A stretch of DNA of 64,000 nucleotides from positions 86,034,779 to 86,098,778 of the forward strand of contig CM035808.1 in the NCBI GenBank assembly GCA_020466095.1. The letters run 5' to 3'. The stretch is from Chlorops oryzae. Taxonomy: Eukaryota; Arthropoda; Insecta; Diptera; Chloropidae. Of this stretch, positions 1 to 9,290 are shown in pieces (within the stretch, counting starts at the first letter, position 1; every line of letters starts with the position of its first letter). The notes beneath the pieces are model-generated. The model was not told where the DNA came from and made no database searches. It saw nothing but the letters and a program-made list of their open reading frames with translations. Both the position numbers and the translations under genes were made by a program.

Positions 1-704
1 AGTAATAAGAATTTTTTTTTTCGTTTTAATTATAAAATTATGAACAGATAACGTTAACGGATTTTAATGATTATAGTCTCCAAAATGTTGGTATACTTTG
101 TGGTCTTCGGCACCAAAATCGAAAATTTAATTTTTTGATACCATACCCATTTTTCGACCTGTTAAAAGGAGGAATCCAAAATTCAGTTTTACAAAAATGG
201 TAGTAATTTTTACAGATAATTAAAACATAACAAAGAGTTATTAAATATCCTTCATACTAGACTCGTTTGAAGGCTAATTTTGTATATTTTTCGAAAATGC
301 ATAGGAAATTTGTTAATTCTTTTTCCGGCGGCAGCCAAGAGCTTCCAAGCGGATGTATCTTTTAAAATCCTCAAAATTTTGACTTTAAGGCGTCCCAGGT
401 CGGCCCAAAATAAACCGATTTTGTTTGTTTTATGTCTTAAAAGAAAGGTGAATCTATTCTCTACAAAGTCAAATTTCTAGACCGTTTCCCGCTGAATCCA
501 AATCGAAAAAAATAATCATAATCCGCGGATGGCCACACTGATTCCCATACAAATTTTTTTTCATATTTCAGAGCCCTAGCGCGCCCATCAAATCACCTCC
601 GATCGGCACCAAATTTGAAACCAGTCAGTTTTATGCCAAATGGAAACATTTTCCGCCCGGCGGTTTGAAATCGATCAAATTTTTCAAAATAAGAAACAGT
701 CTAG
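1..704. other. AT-rich DNA, no gene seen
   Basis: Only short, unconserved ORFs occur here and none shows a recognisable motif, repeat or RNA gene. The stretch from about 570 to 700 is less AT-rich but also without coding signal. Confidence 0.5.
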
Positions 705-1445
705 TGCCCATCAACCCTTGAACTATAAAGGTTTCGTGAACAGCAGGCAATATGGATTATTATAAGTAAGGAAGCAATAATAATAATATTCATAGTCTTT
801 CTTATAATTACACGCTGTTCCTTCATGCAGTAATTATAGCATTGATAGACATATGGTGTAAAGTCTATAGACTTCACACTACAATGAAAAAAGTCTATGT
901 TGGGGTGACACACTATAATTGATTGTGGATTTCTATTGTGGACTTCTTTAAAACAGCTGATAATTGAAAATTAAAACAACAAAAAAACAATAAAAACATT
1001 TTGGTAGCATTTAGCCTCGATTTTATCTCAAAAGAATCCATGAAAATATCGTTTGTTTGTAATATATATCCATACGATGGAATTAATTTCATGCATTTCG
1101 CATAAATTACTTGAAACTAGAAATTTAAACATGTGGTTTCCGATAAAATAATCGATTATTCGTTTAATTTTGTGCAGCTTTACCATATCAATCTAAGAAG
1201 TCCACAATAAATCCTCCGTTTCAATGTAGTGTGAAGTCTATAAAAAGTCTATGTTGGCTTTGGTAGACTTTTGAGAAATACCTGTGTGTGTCACCTAGAC
1301 TTCACACCATCATGGTGTAAAATACCTATATCTGTCAGTGCTATTATTCTCTAAAACTAGTTGAATGTATCTCTATTCTTCGAGTTAATTTAAAAAAAGA
1401 AATAAGTAGAATACGAACTGATTAATTTAGTGAATGCTTTCAAGC
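705..1445 (+). repeat. Dispersed repeat A, left copy (split by an inserted element)
   Basis: Positions 705-838 and 1342-1445 together match 49634-49830 in the same orientation. Shared blocks include ACTATAAAGGTTTCGTGAAC and TATTCTCTAAAACTA. The second copy lies in the 3' region of Gypsy element G2, so this is probably a fragment of a G2-like 3' untranslated region. The 503-bp block 839-1341 is absent from the second copy, which shows it is an insertion. Confidence 0.7.
839..1341. mobile_element. 503-bp inverted-repeat MITE-like element
   Basis: The ends are imperfect inverted repeats (GCATTGATAGACATAT on the left; the right end reversed reads GCACTGACAGATATA). Further inside, motifs such as TAGACTTCACAC and AAAGTCTATGTTGG recur on both strands, so the element can fold back on itself. 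A TA dinucleotide flanks both ends. The block is missing from the otherwise similar copy at 49634-49830. There is no coding capacity, so it is a non-autonomous element. The TA target would suit a Tc1/mariner-type transposase, but that is inference. Confidence 0.65.
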
Positions 1446-2261
1446 ATCAAAGCTTTAGTTAGATCTTCCATTTAAGTTTCATTTCTGATGCTACAATTGA
1501 AGGGTTTGCTCTGATGAGACCCTTGACGGCAGGTCAAAACGTACGTCAGCAAATAGTCGCTTATGGATGCCTTTCTCAAGTATCGCTTGAAAATTAAATT
1601 TCACATTAATAAATTCATAATTGTTCTTCTAGAAAAAAACTTTCGTTGCAGAAAAGAGTCTCCAAAATGGGACCAAAAATGCAACAAAATTGGAATCTGT
1701 TGATTCGCTATATAAAGAGAAGTTAAGCTCATATACTCTCACAGTTATTGCAAAAAAAAAAACCGCTTCTCTGTATGCACATGCATACAAAAAACTTAAT
1801 ACTTATGTAAGATAACATAATAACATAACATAATAACATAACATATAACATAACATAATAAAACATTAGTTTAGACTGCACAAACATTTTAACTTAGAAG
1901 TGTCGGGCTCTTTCACTCTTTTCTTTTACGTTTTTCTTTTGCCGACACATGCAATGCTGATTTTCGGCCAATGCACTTAGAAGCAACTGTCTCGGTCATA
2001 AATGCCTCAAACAATTGCTTACACGCAGAAAACGCACCAGCTGCAATATTATCACGCTTATGACGACAAGCGATACCAAAAAAAAAAAATGTACAAGTAA
2101 GCATGCCTTACACGAAACAATTCAATGACATCAAATTGTTTCTGATTGATTTTTCCAACACAGCTAAAATTTCCCAAAATAAAACAACGAGTCCATATGT
2201 TTCTTCAGCACTTTCGCGCAGTAAAAATTAGTTTATAAGCTATGATATTTTGTACTTAAAA
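1446..2261. other. AT-rich DNA with a short (ATAAC)n-like tract
   Basis: No gene is recognised. About 1808-1862 is an irregular array of AACATAATAACATA-type units, a simple-sequence tract. The remainder shows no motif that I can assign. Confidence 0.5.
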
Positions 2262-2361
2262 NNNNNNNNNNNNNNNNNNNNNNNNNNNNNNNNNNNNNNN
2301 NNNNNNNNNNNNNNNNNNNNNNNNNNNNNNNNNNNNNNNNNNNNNNNNNNNNNNNNNNNNN
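2262..2361. other. Assembly gap (100 N)
   Basis: Run of exactly 100 unspecified bases; size is a placeholder. Confidence 0.99.
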
Positions 2362-2572
2362 TTTTAGCACCATTGCTTCATTAAAAACACATTTTTCTCC
2401 AATGCGGCTTAAGCTTTTTAAAAATTTTCAAAACTTGTATTTTTTAAACATCATTCTTCAATATTATATCAAAAATAATTTCAAAATCTTTAAATGAATC
2501 GTGTAAAATGATGCTCAAAGTCCAAAAATTGAAAAATTTATATAAAATTTTCATTATTTTACGAGTTTAAAT

Positions 2573-3082
2573 TGTTGTGAGGATTTTATGGAATCCTTCA
2601 CTCGCCTATCGGACCGAATTTTCAAAAGCAAAACGCTCTTTAGTTTTTTTTAATAATCTATAATTATTTATTAATCGACTGTAAAGACTACTCGAAACTG
2701 CTTATTGTAAAACGACTATCAGCAACTGATAGCAACTATCTCTTAGTATTAAAATGCACAGTTTATATAATATACTAATTATTCTTAACCTAGGTCTGCG
2801 CTCTGCAGACGCTGGTGTGTTCTTCGGGAACGGTGTCATGGGCCTGCTGACGCATGCTGACCTGTGCATATGTACTTCCGGGTATCTTGGTGGTTTTGTT
2901 CCATGACCAATATCCGATTCAGCATATTCGGTGATTCTGCGTCAGTCACCTATGACGCAACGTTGTACTTGGCACGCTTGTACGGTGGTTTGAAATGCCA
3001 GCTTGCGTTTTTGGCCGTCTGCCGTCGCTAGCGGTATTGCGTAAGCTACAAGATGAGTTGCTCTGCTGTTTGACTCATAACA
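2573..3082 (-). repeat. LTR of a retrotransposon, with adjoining polypurine tract
   Basis: On the minus strand the sequence begins TGTTATGAGTCAAACAGC and ends ATCCTCACAACA, a 510-bp TG...CA unit. Immediately upstream on the minus strand (3083-3096) lies a polypurine tract, AAAGGGGGGAGGGA, the usual primer site for plus-strand synthesis next to a 3' LTR. It is therefore a 3' LTR with a scrap of internal sequence (to about 3150), not a solo LTR. The rest of the element is missing. The terminal bases resemble those of the solo LTR at 18965-19713. Confidence 0.7.
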
Positions 3083-3194
3083 TCCCTCCCCCCTTTGAAG
3101 ACGATGCCACGTTTTGGAATTCAAATTAACGGTGGAAGGTAAGGGAATGTTTGTCATTGCTGAAAAGGGATTGCCTCAGGAACCATCTTTGTAT

Positions 3195-3285
3195 TTTTTT
3201 TTTCGGCGAAGACAGTGTAATGGGTAAGCAGATGACCAGAAATCGAGAGGTTCGTGGTTCAAATCCAGCGGGTAGATTCAAAAAC
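3195..3285 (+). repeat. Possible tRNA-derived SINE head
   Basis: The stretch carries tRNA-like promoter motifs: an A-box-like GTGTAATGGGTAAGCAGATG and, about 25 bp further, a B-box-like GTTCGTGGTTCAAATCC. It does not fold as a complete tRNA cloverleaf by eye and has no discriminator/CCA context. A SINE head or tRNA relic is the best guess. Confidence 0.35.
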
Positions 3286-3643
3286 TATGTTATATGCAGT
3301 GGAGCCGTTTTTGTATTTCGAGCCATCGGTTATAAGAGGATTGGCGACAGGAAAAACTTGTTGATTTGTTCCCAAAATTTAACATGATTTTGACGTTTTT
3401 TTGTTGCTGGTTCTCTGCTTCTGGTAGATGACGACCTTACGCCATAAATGCTTGTGGTTGCGTTGTGTTGTTGCGTACATCCATCAGCATGGTCAGCATC
3501 CCAACGATGTCATCTCCTGTGTCATTCTAGGTACCATAGATTCGTATGAGACAGTTGGGGTGTATATTTTTAGTTATAATTATTATTTTTTTTTTCTCAT
3601 ACTAGTTATTTTTAATCTTTTTTTTTTTGTGTATATATATGTC

Positions 3644-4314
3644 CAGGGCTAATCAAAATATTTATGAAAAAACTTCAAAATAATTATTTAATATTTAAGA
3701 AAAAACACTCAAAATATTTGCGATAAATATTTACGATAAAAATTTATTTCAAAGGTATTTTCCATATATTATTGGTTTAAGTAAACTTATTGCAATAAAT
3801 TATGAGATGTTTTCGAAGAATTTCAAAAATGAATGAACGTCGGCTATTGTCTAAGACTCGTTTATAATCAGAGAAAGCTCTTTCAACATCACAGCTGACG
3901 ACTGGTGCGTATTTAAATGCTTGCAACTCGTTTGGCGTTAATTCATCAATATATTTATCTGGCTCATTGAATTTATGACCACTTAATATCATTGCAATTT
4001 TTCGCAACGTAGCAAATCCAGTATTTTTGTGGACAACAGAATCATATTTATGAATTTGAAACGCGCGCAAGAGCAACGTGTAAGCATTTTTGAAAACAAA
4101 TCGTCACAGCGTTATGAATTATGTTTATCTAATTGGAAAGCATGCTTATTACGAGTATTACGAGTATATCTACTGCATATTCGTATATAATATGAAATTT
4201 TAGCCGAAATATTTACGGAAAATCAAAATTTGCTGATATATTTATTTTTGCCCAGAAGAGTCGAAATATTTAAATAAATATTTTTTATTTAAATAAATAT
4301 TTTGATCAGCCCTG
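3644..4314 (-). mobile_element. Internally deleted hAT transposon, 671 bp
   Basis: The terminal inverted repeats begin CAGGGCTAATCAAAATATTT on the left and, reversed, CAGGGCTGATCAAAATATTT on the right. They are flanked by a perfect 8-bp duplication TATATGTC (3636-3643 and 4315-4322). CAGGG termini with an 8-bp target duplication are the hallmark of the hAT superfamily. The interior keeps only the 3' part of the transposase on the minus strand, so the copy is non-autonomous. Exact termini and duplication suggest it moved as a deletion derivative rather than decaying in place. Confidence 0.9.
3777..4076 (-). pseudogene. hAT transposase C-terminal fragment
   Basis: This 99-residue reading frame carries the hAT C-terminal dimerisation signature: VVSCDVERAFSDYK followed by a helix ending EILRKHLIIYCN. 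In intact hAT transposases this region mediates dimerisation and contributes the last catalytic glutamate. The N-terminal BED finger and the catalytic core are absent, and the fragment lies wholly within the 671-bp element whose ends it shares. The assigned start is only the first in-frame codon, because the real N-terminus is deleted. Confidence 0.75.
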
Positions 4315-4319
4315 TATAT

Positions 4320-4406
4320 GTCGAATTCAAAGGATATCGGATACGTTATTTATTGTAAAGTATTGCGGGGAATCCCTATCACCAGGCCGATCTGACTTCA
4401 AACTCT
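4320..4406 (+). repeat. 87-bp direct repeat, copy 1
   Basis: Almost identical to 5562-5648 (two or three mismatches). It starts GTCGAATTCAAAGGATATCG and includes GCGGGGAATCCCTATCACCA. Copy 1 adjoins the hAT element: the first bases form part of the hAT target duplication, so the hAT element inserted at or next to this repeat. Confidence 0.85.
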
Positions 4407-5090
4407 CAAAATACTTATTTTCTAACATATTCTTTCTATAATATTTACTCTTTTTTTTTATTTCAATATATATATATATAATTTGTATTTGAATATATAT
4501 ATATATATATACATTTTTCTTTCATTCAAACTTAGTTATAAGCGCAAAAATACCTATGCTTTCAAGGTATTATTTTGAATTAGATGTCTCTTGATATATG
4601 TACATACATATATACCAATATTTTGCAAAAATTTGTATAAATGTGTTTTTTTATATTTACCAACTTATTATATCTCCTTTTTTCTCTCTTAAATTCTTCC
4701 GGTTCTTCTTGTTGGTTTACCTTGAAAGATAATAAAAGTAGACATTATTTGCCCTGAGTCCCTCCTGCTTATTTCAACGTCGTGAAATTCTTCACTCGGA
4801 GAGGTGAAACGTCTGCATTTACAATATGAGACAAAATAGATGTTACAAAACTTGAAAATTCGTATAACCGCAATGTTTAAAAAAAAAAATGTTTTTTTTT
4901 TCTATTTGTAACGGAATTTATTTGAATTATATTTTTATTTTTCGTTGTCATTCCTTATTTAGACATCGCAGAAAGCGATATTAAAAATAAATTTTTTGTG
5001 ACAGTAATGATTAGATATAAAAACAGTGAGCTCTCGTTTTAGTCGAGATGAACCTATGTTTTGGGACAGTATTTTGAATTTTTAATAAAG
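4407..5090. other. AT-rich DNA, no gene seen
   Basis: Contains TA dinucleotide runs around 4465-4512 and no recognisable coding or RNA feature. Confidence 0.5.
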
Positions 5091-5546
5091 CTACGGCACA
5101 TTATAGTTATGGGCGAATAATTTGTCTAGATCTTTTAATTCTCTTGTATGTTTTATCTGAATTTGCAAGAATTTTAATTTAGATTTGCTTTGTATGAGAA
5201 CAGATTCTTTTACAATGGAGAAAAACTTTTGAATTGATATTTGCATTACATTCGGACTTTTGAAATACTCGTACAGCGTCAGCTCTCTAACCTCTGACTC
5301 TTTATTTAGGTTTACATTTTTAACTGATACCTTCTCATGGGGATTTCTATCTCTATCTGGTGGATTTCCTTTCAAAATATCTTCAATTACTTCTTTATTA
5401 CCATTAGTACCATCTCTTATAGTACCACAAGATTTATTCTCGACTTCCTTGTCGAATTCATCTTCTTTATTACTATTTTTACCACAAAAATTACCCTCGA
5501 ACTCCTCGTCGAAGTCGTAATCCAATACATTCGACTTTTTATTCAC
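5091..5546 (-). CDS. Orphan 151-residue ORF, function unknown
   Basis: I do not recognise this protein. It has a highly acidic, Asn/Glu/Lys-rich N-terminal half (DFDEEFEGNF near the start, then NGNKEVIEDI) and a more ordered, Lys- and Ile-rich C-terminal half with LTLYEYFKSP at about residue 92. There is no signal peptide or membrane segment. It stops at the left while the right side abuts the second copy of the 87-bp repeat (5562-5648). The two repeat copies therefore bracket the ORF and about 0.7 kb of AT-rich DNA. It could be the remnant of an accessory protein of a mobile element, or a chance ORF with biased composition. Confidence 0.35.
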   Translation of the reverse strand: MNKKSNVLDYDFDEEFEGNFCGKNSNKEDEFDKEVENKSCGTIRDGTNGNKEVIEDILKGNPPDRDRNPHEKVSVKNVNLNKESEVRELTLYEYFKSPNVMQISIQKFFSIVKESVLIQSKSKLKFLQIQIKHTRELKDLDKLFAHNYNVP

Positions 5547-5561
5547 AACATCCCACTTCTG

Positions 5562-5648
5562 ATGTCGAATTCAAAGGATATCGGATACGTTATTTATTGT
5601 AAAGTTTTGCGGGGAATCCCTATCACCAGGCCGATCTGACTTCAAATT
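5562..5648 (+). repeat. 87-bp direct repeat, copy 2
   Basis: Near-identical to 4320-4406 and in the same orientation. Identity stops abruptly at both ends, as in a segment copied with the intervening 1.15 kb or two copies of a small dispersed element. Confidence 0.85.
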
Positions 5649-6838
5649 CTCAAAATATGAATGAATAAATCTCATTTTCTTTCTTTTCAAGAAAACATTT
5701 TATTTCGTTTAAGTCTTCGCCATGTTGATAGATTTTCCCTAAGTGTTTTCAACACTTAAAGCAGAATTCATAGATTACTACGACATATATATATATTTTA
5801 ATTGTGGATTTCTCATGTTTATTTTTTATCTATTTATTTTTTTTTATATTTATTATTTTTAAAAAAATTTTATTTTTATTTTTTTTCATATTAAATATTT
5901 TCCTTGCTTCCAACTGTCTCCCACCTGTAATTTACAAAATCTGGACCTACAAATTATCTTAAAAGTCTATTTTTAGTTACTAATTTTTTATTCTTCTTAA
6001 GACTACTTTGTTATCAAAATTTGAGTTTTTTGTTGTTGTCATTTTAAGTTCAATTTAATTTTTTTTTTTTAAATTTATCTTTCGTTATTTTAGAAATCTC
6101 TGCGTTTATTCTTTTCTTTAAATATTCTACTTATTTTCAAATGTTTAAATTTAATCTCAGGATATTTTTCTATGCAATTCCATTAAAGTGCTCAAAAGAT
6201 ATTATTCTACCATTATTTATAGCTATATTTTTGTTTCTTTACAAGTGTTGTTTTATTTATTAGTTTTGATTTTTTTTTTTTTTTAGTAGGCAAAATACAT
6301 AAATTCCGATACATATATTTTTTTTTATTTTTTTTATAATTCTTTTAAAATTCGAGCTTTTCTTTTTAATTGTGAAGTGCAGAAGTGGGGAATTTCCCCT
6401 TTTTATTATTTCACATTGTTTCTAATGTGAAGTGAAATGTATTATTTTTTTTGTGTGTGTGATTATTTCACGTATATTTTTCTTTACCAATCTTCCCCTC
6501 TCACTAGTTTGGAAACTAAATTGAATTTAGAGAATTAAAACATTTTCAATTGAGTTTCCAAATTTTACGTTGGTATTCATCGTGAAACTCCATCTCGGTT
6601 TTCCTGAAAAGAAAAAGAAAACATGAAATTATTCCCTGCCTGCGCTACAACTATTCTCGTGTCCCTGCCTTTATTTCATCTCAAATTTTGTTATATAATT
6701 CTCTCCCCCTCCTGTCCTTCCTAAGTCCAATCCAATCGTCCAGTACTTACTGCTCTTTTAAGGTATGTTCCTGGTGTCCAATCGCGCCTAACTTATTCCC
6801 AAGCGGCATTAATAATATTTTTATCGTTGGCTGGGTTT
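5649..6838. other. T-rich, low-complexity DNA, no gene seen
   Basis: Dominated by T-rich strings on the plus strand. The inverted-looking block at 6360-6470 (GTGAAGTGCAGAAG... TTCACATTGTTTCTAATGTGAAGTG) is the only local structure, and no coding region is supported. Confidence 0.5.
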
Positions 6839-7250
6839 TTAGACTGCATTTCGCTCTGGTACCCATGACATGGCGATTTCCGCCAGAAATTTTCTTGTGT
6901 ATCTGCTGTTTGATATTGAGAAATTTGCATGTTGGGGTTGGAAAGTATCACCCTGGTTTAATACTTTTATGAAAATATTAAAGAACTTAATCACGAAGAT
7001 TCCACAATCTATAGTGTTGGGTTGTTGTGGACAATTTGGATAGATAATGGGCATTGTTTTTTCATCTTAAATTTTCTTAGGGTTCTCACATCTGACTTTT
7101 GACTCATCCGCAATGAATTCATGAATAACTTTTGTTGCGCACCTTGCCAAATTTACGTGTGGTTGCAAGAAGTCCAACATGTAGATGTTTGGCCATGTAA
7201 CAATGGCTAACATCCAATGGTTCTCTTCTATCAGGCCCATGCGCAGGAAT
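6839..7250 (-). pseudogene. Ulp1-like (C48) cysteine protease remnant
   Basis: Reading the minus strand from about 7250, one frame shows the order of catalytic motifs of Ulp1/SENP peptidases. There is a His in EENHWMLAIV, an Asp in IYMLDFL, then PQQPNTIDCG with the oxyanion Gln and the catalytic Cys. An in-frame TAA separates the His/Asp part from the Gln/Cys part. The C-terminal tail continues for about 45 residues after the Cys. Ulp1 domains cleave SUMO in host proteins, but they are also carried by several classes of DNA transposon. Given the surroundings, a transposon-borne protease fragment is more likely than a host gene. Confidence 0.65.
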
Positions 7251-7337
7251 TGTCCAAGGGGGGGGGGGGGTTTCTATTCATCAAAACAAGTGGTTAACAA
7301 TTAAGAGTAACGATTTGAATGACTTTATTAAAACAAT

Positions 7338-8535
7338 TCAGGTTTGGTGAGTTTCATGTAACAAAGAAACCCTTCGAGGCACAGAAAAAAAGTGTTCCAA
7401 AATCGTTTCCACGTCAATTTCAACCTCACGATGTATATTCAGTGAGGCTAGGCCATTTAGTGGATCTTCAGACATTGTCGATCTGAGGTACGTTTTGAGA
7501 TGACGCACTATGGGAAAAAATTCCAAAAAGCTGGCCAAAGCCCCGAATTTCTTTTTTTGTATTCTGACAATTTTACGAACGCACCTCATTATAGAAACAT
7601 TTGGACTATTAAATTCTAGGAACCGCAATGATGTGGTATGAATAGCTTGCGTTAGCTTTGAGTTTAAATCTAGCAGTCAAGCGAGTGGCATCGCGCGCAT
7701 AACTTGACCGGAAAAAAGCACTGTTCTTTAAAATTGTGTAAAAAACTGAGAAGCCGTTCGACTGAAATTGTGTAATATGTCCGAGAACCAGGAAGGTATG
7801 TAGAAGTTAAATACATAAACCGCGATTCAAAATTTTGAACTGCATAATAACTAGTTCAGAACAAACTATAGGCGAAATATGTGTTTTTTGTTTGTCGAAA
7901 TATCATATTTAATGATGGAAATAAAAAAAGGTCCACATTGTTCCACAGTCAATTGTGTTCAGATTTACTTGTTACACAACTGTTATTATAAATCATCCAA
8001 AAATTTTGGCGTCCACCTTGCTATTCTTCTATGGTGTATTGATTTTTAAAATTGTCTAACGAAAAATTGTCACAAAATTTGCACATTCTCATGATGAAAC
8101 CTCTGATACTGACTATCTTTGAATATGTATTGTGGTTTTTGTATAATAAGATGTAATTTACGGTAAAACACATGTAAAAATTTCATTTTATAATTAAAAA
8201 ATATTCTATATATGAAATATACCTACAAAAAAGTATAAAAAATTTTCAAAGCTTCATTTTGAAAAAATCCGCCATTTTATATTCGCCATTTTTTATTTTA
8301 AATTTTTTTGAAAATTCTAACTCACCTACCTGAAACACCCTCAAAACCAAAGTTTTGGATTTTTGGCCAGGTTTTTGGGATTTTTTCCCATAGTGCGACG
8401 CAATGCTGAGAAAGACCTTTCATTTGTAGCAGTAGTGACGGGTAAAATTGCCATTATGCGGAGGATTTGATGGATGTTCGGAAATGCATCTGCATTGCAA
8501 ATATCAAGCGCATCAAGTGAATTTTTTATATCCAT
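7338..8535 (-). pseudogene. hAT (ZMYM1-like) transposase C-terminus, split by an insertion
   Basis: Two minus-strand pieces belong to one gene. The right piece (8400-8535) carries MAILPVTTATNERSFSALR, the start of the hAT dimerisation region. The left piece (7338-7501) continues with HLKTYLRSTMSEDPLNGLA and LNIHREVEI. Removing the 892-bp element 7505-8396 together with one copy of its 3-bp duplication joins them in frame. The family is the one often annotated as zinc finger MYM-type protein 1-like, hAT-derived. The remaining N-terminal two-thirds is absent, so this is a dead fragment. Confidence 0.8.
7505..8396. mobile_element. 892-bp non-autonomous TIR element inserted in the hAT gene
   Basis: Both ends begin GCACTATGGGAAAAAAT (right end read on the minus strand) and stay similar for about 36 bp. 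The element is flanked by GAC (7502-7504 and 8397-8399), and excision of element plus one GAC restores the interrupted hAT reading frame, which fixes the boundaries to the base. No coding capacity is seen. The 3-bp duplication is compatible with PIF/Harbinger- or CMC-type mobilisation, but I cannot assign the superfamily. Confidence 0.8.
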
Positions 8536-8819
8536 TCCAGAAATGCGTACGCGTACGCCACGTGTGCGTCACCCTTAACCGCTATTTGCCCTCGAGCAAA
8601 GTCAAGGGCAACACGATCCAAGCGCGTGACCCACATCACCGTGTCGACTCATCCTTTCTCTTCATATTCGTATCATCTATCTCGCTCGCACATCCGTGTC
8701 GCCTTTGGTGGTGGTTTTTGTGCACAGTCGATATTGCAAAACAACCAGCACATAGCGGCTCGGCAAGCAGCATTTGGGTTTCTCGTTCCCTGTGAGAACG
8801 AATTGCGGTGTTTTTCTTT
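8536..8819. other. Unassigned DNA between hAT remnant and mini-me element
   Basis: No motif recognised. Base composition is less AT-rich than to the left, and the short ORFs overlap on both strands without conserved features. Confidence 0.4.
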
Positions 8820-9290
8820 TTATACCCGACACACTCTGTGTCGAGGGTATATTGCGTTTGTGTGGTTGTGTGTAACACCCAGAACCAGTCGAGATAGACC
8901 ATACAAAATATATATAGAAATGACCAGCGTCACCAGGAGATTCGATTTAGACATGTCCGTCCGTCTGTCTGTCCGTCTGTCTGTCCGTCTGTCCGTCTGT
9001 CCGTCTGTCTGTCCGTCTGTCTGTCCGTCTGTCTGTATACAGTTATCTTATCGAAAAAGTTGAGCTATCCTGATGAAATTTGGTATGCATGCTCACGGGG
9101 ACATGAGTAAGAACAAGTTCGAGAATGGACCCGATCGGACCATTTTTAGGGGTACCTCCAGTACTAGGGTCTGTTACGAAAATCACAAAAACTGCTCTAA
9201 AATCGAAGTTTTTCAACATATTTTGATGAAATTCAATATTTGAACATGTTTCAAGGCAAGTAATACGATTTCCAGCGCTTTGCTGGTGTC
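8820..9290 (+). mobile_element. mini-me / DINE-type dispersed element
   Basis: It begins with the characteristic TATACCCGACACACTCTGTG block, followed by AACACCCAGAACCAGTCGAG, a (TA)n stretch (ATATATATAG), a conserved core around GAAATGACCAGCGTCACCAG, and then a long (GTCY)n tract. Established knowledge: Dipteran mini-me elements consist of a conserved core between (TA)n and (GTCY)n proto-microsatellites. The 3' portion (to about 9290) includes the usual AGCTATCCTGATGAAATTTG. The right boundary is placed where BEL1 env coding sequence begins. Whether mini-me truncated BEL1 or the reverse cannot be told. Confidence 0.8.
8955..9036 (+). repeat. (GTCY)n microsatellite
   Basis: About 20 consecutive GTCC/GTCT tetranucleotides inside the mini-me element, a known seed of microsatellites in flies. 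Confidence 0.95.

Noticed and set aside
3195..3285. A functional tRNA gene
   Set aside because: Only A- and B-box-like words match. A proper acceptor stem and anticodon arm could not be paired, so it is listed only as a possible SINE head.
5100..5640. Plus-strand ORFs overlapping the orphan ORF
   Set aside because: Ser/Phe-rich mirror frames of the minus-strand ORF without recognisable features.
7259..7271. G-run as a quadruplex regulatory element
   Set aside because: A single homopolymer G run next to decayed repeats. No spaced G tracts and no gene nearby.
8955..9036. CRISPR or satellite array
   Set aside because: It is a simple GTCY microsatellite without spacers and belongs to the mini-me element.
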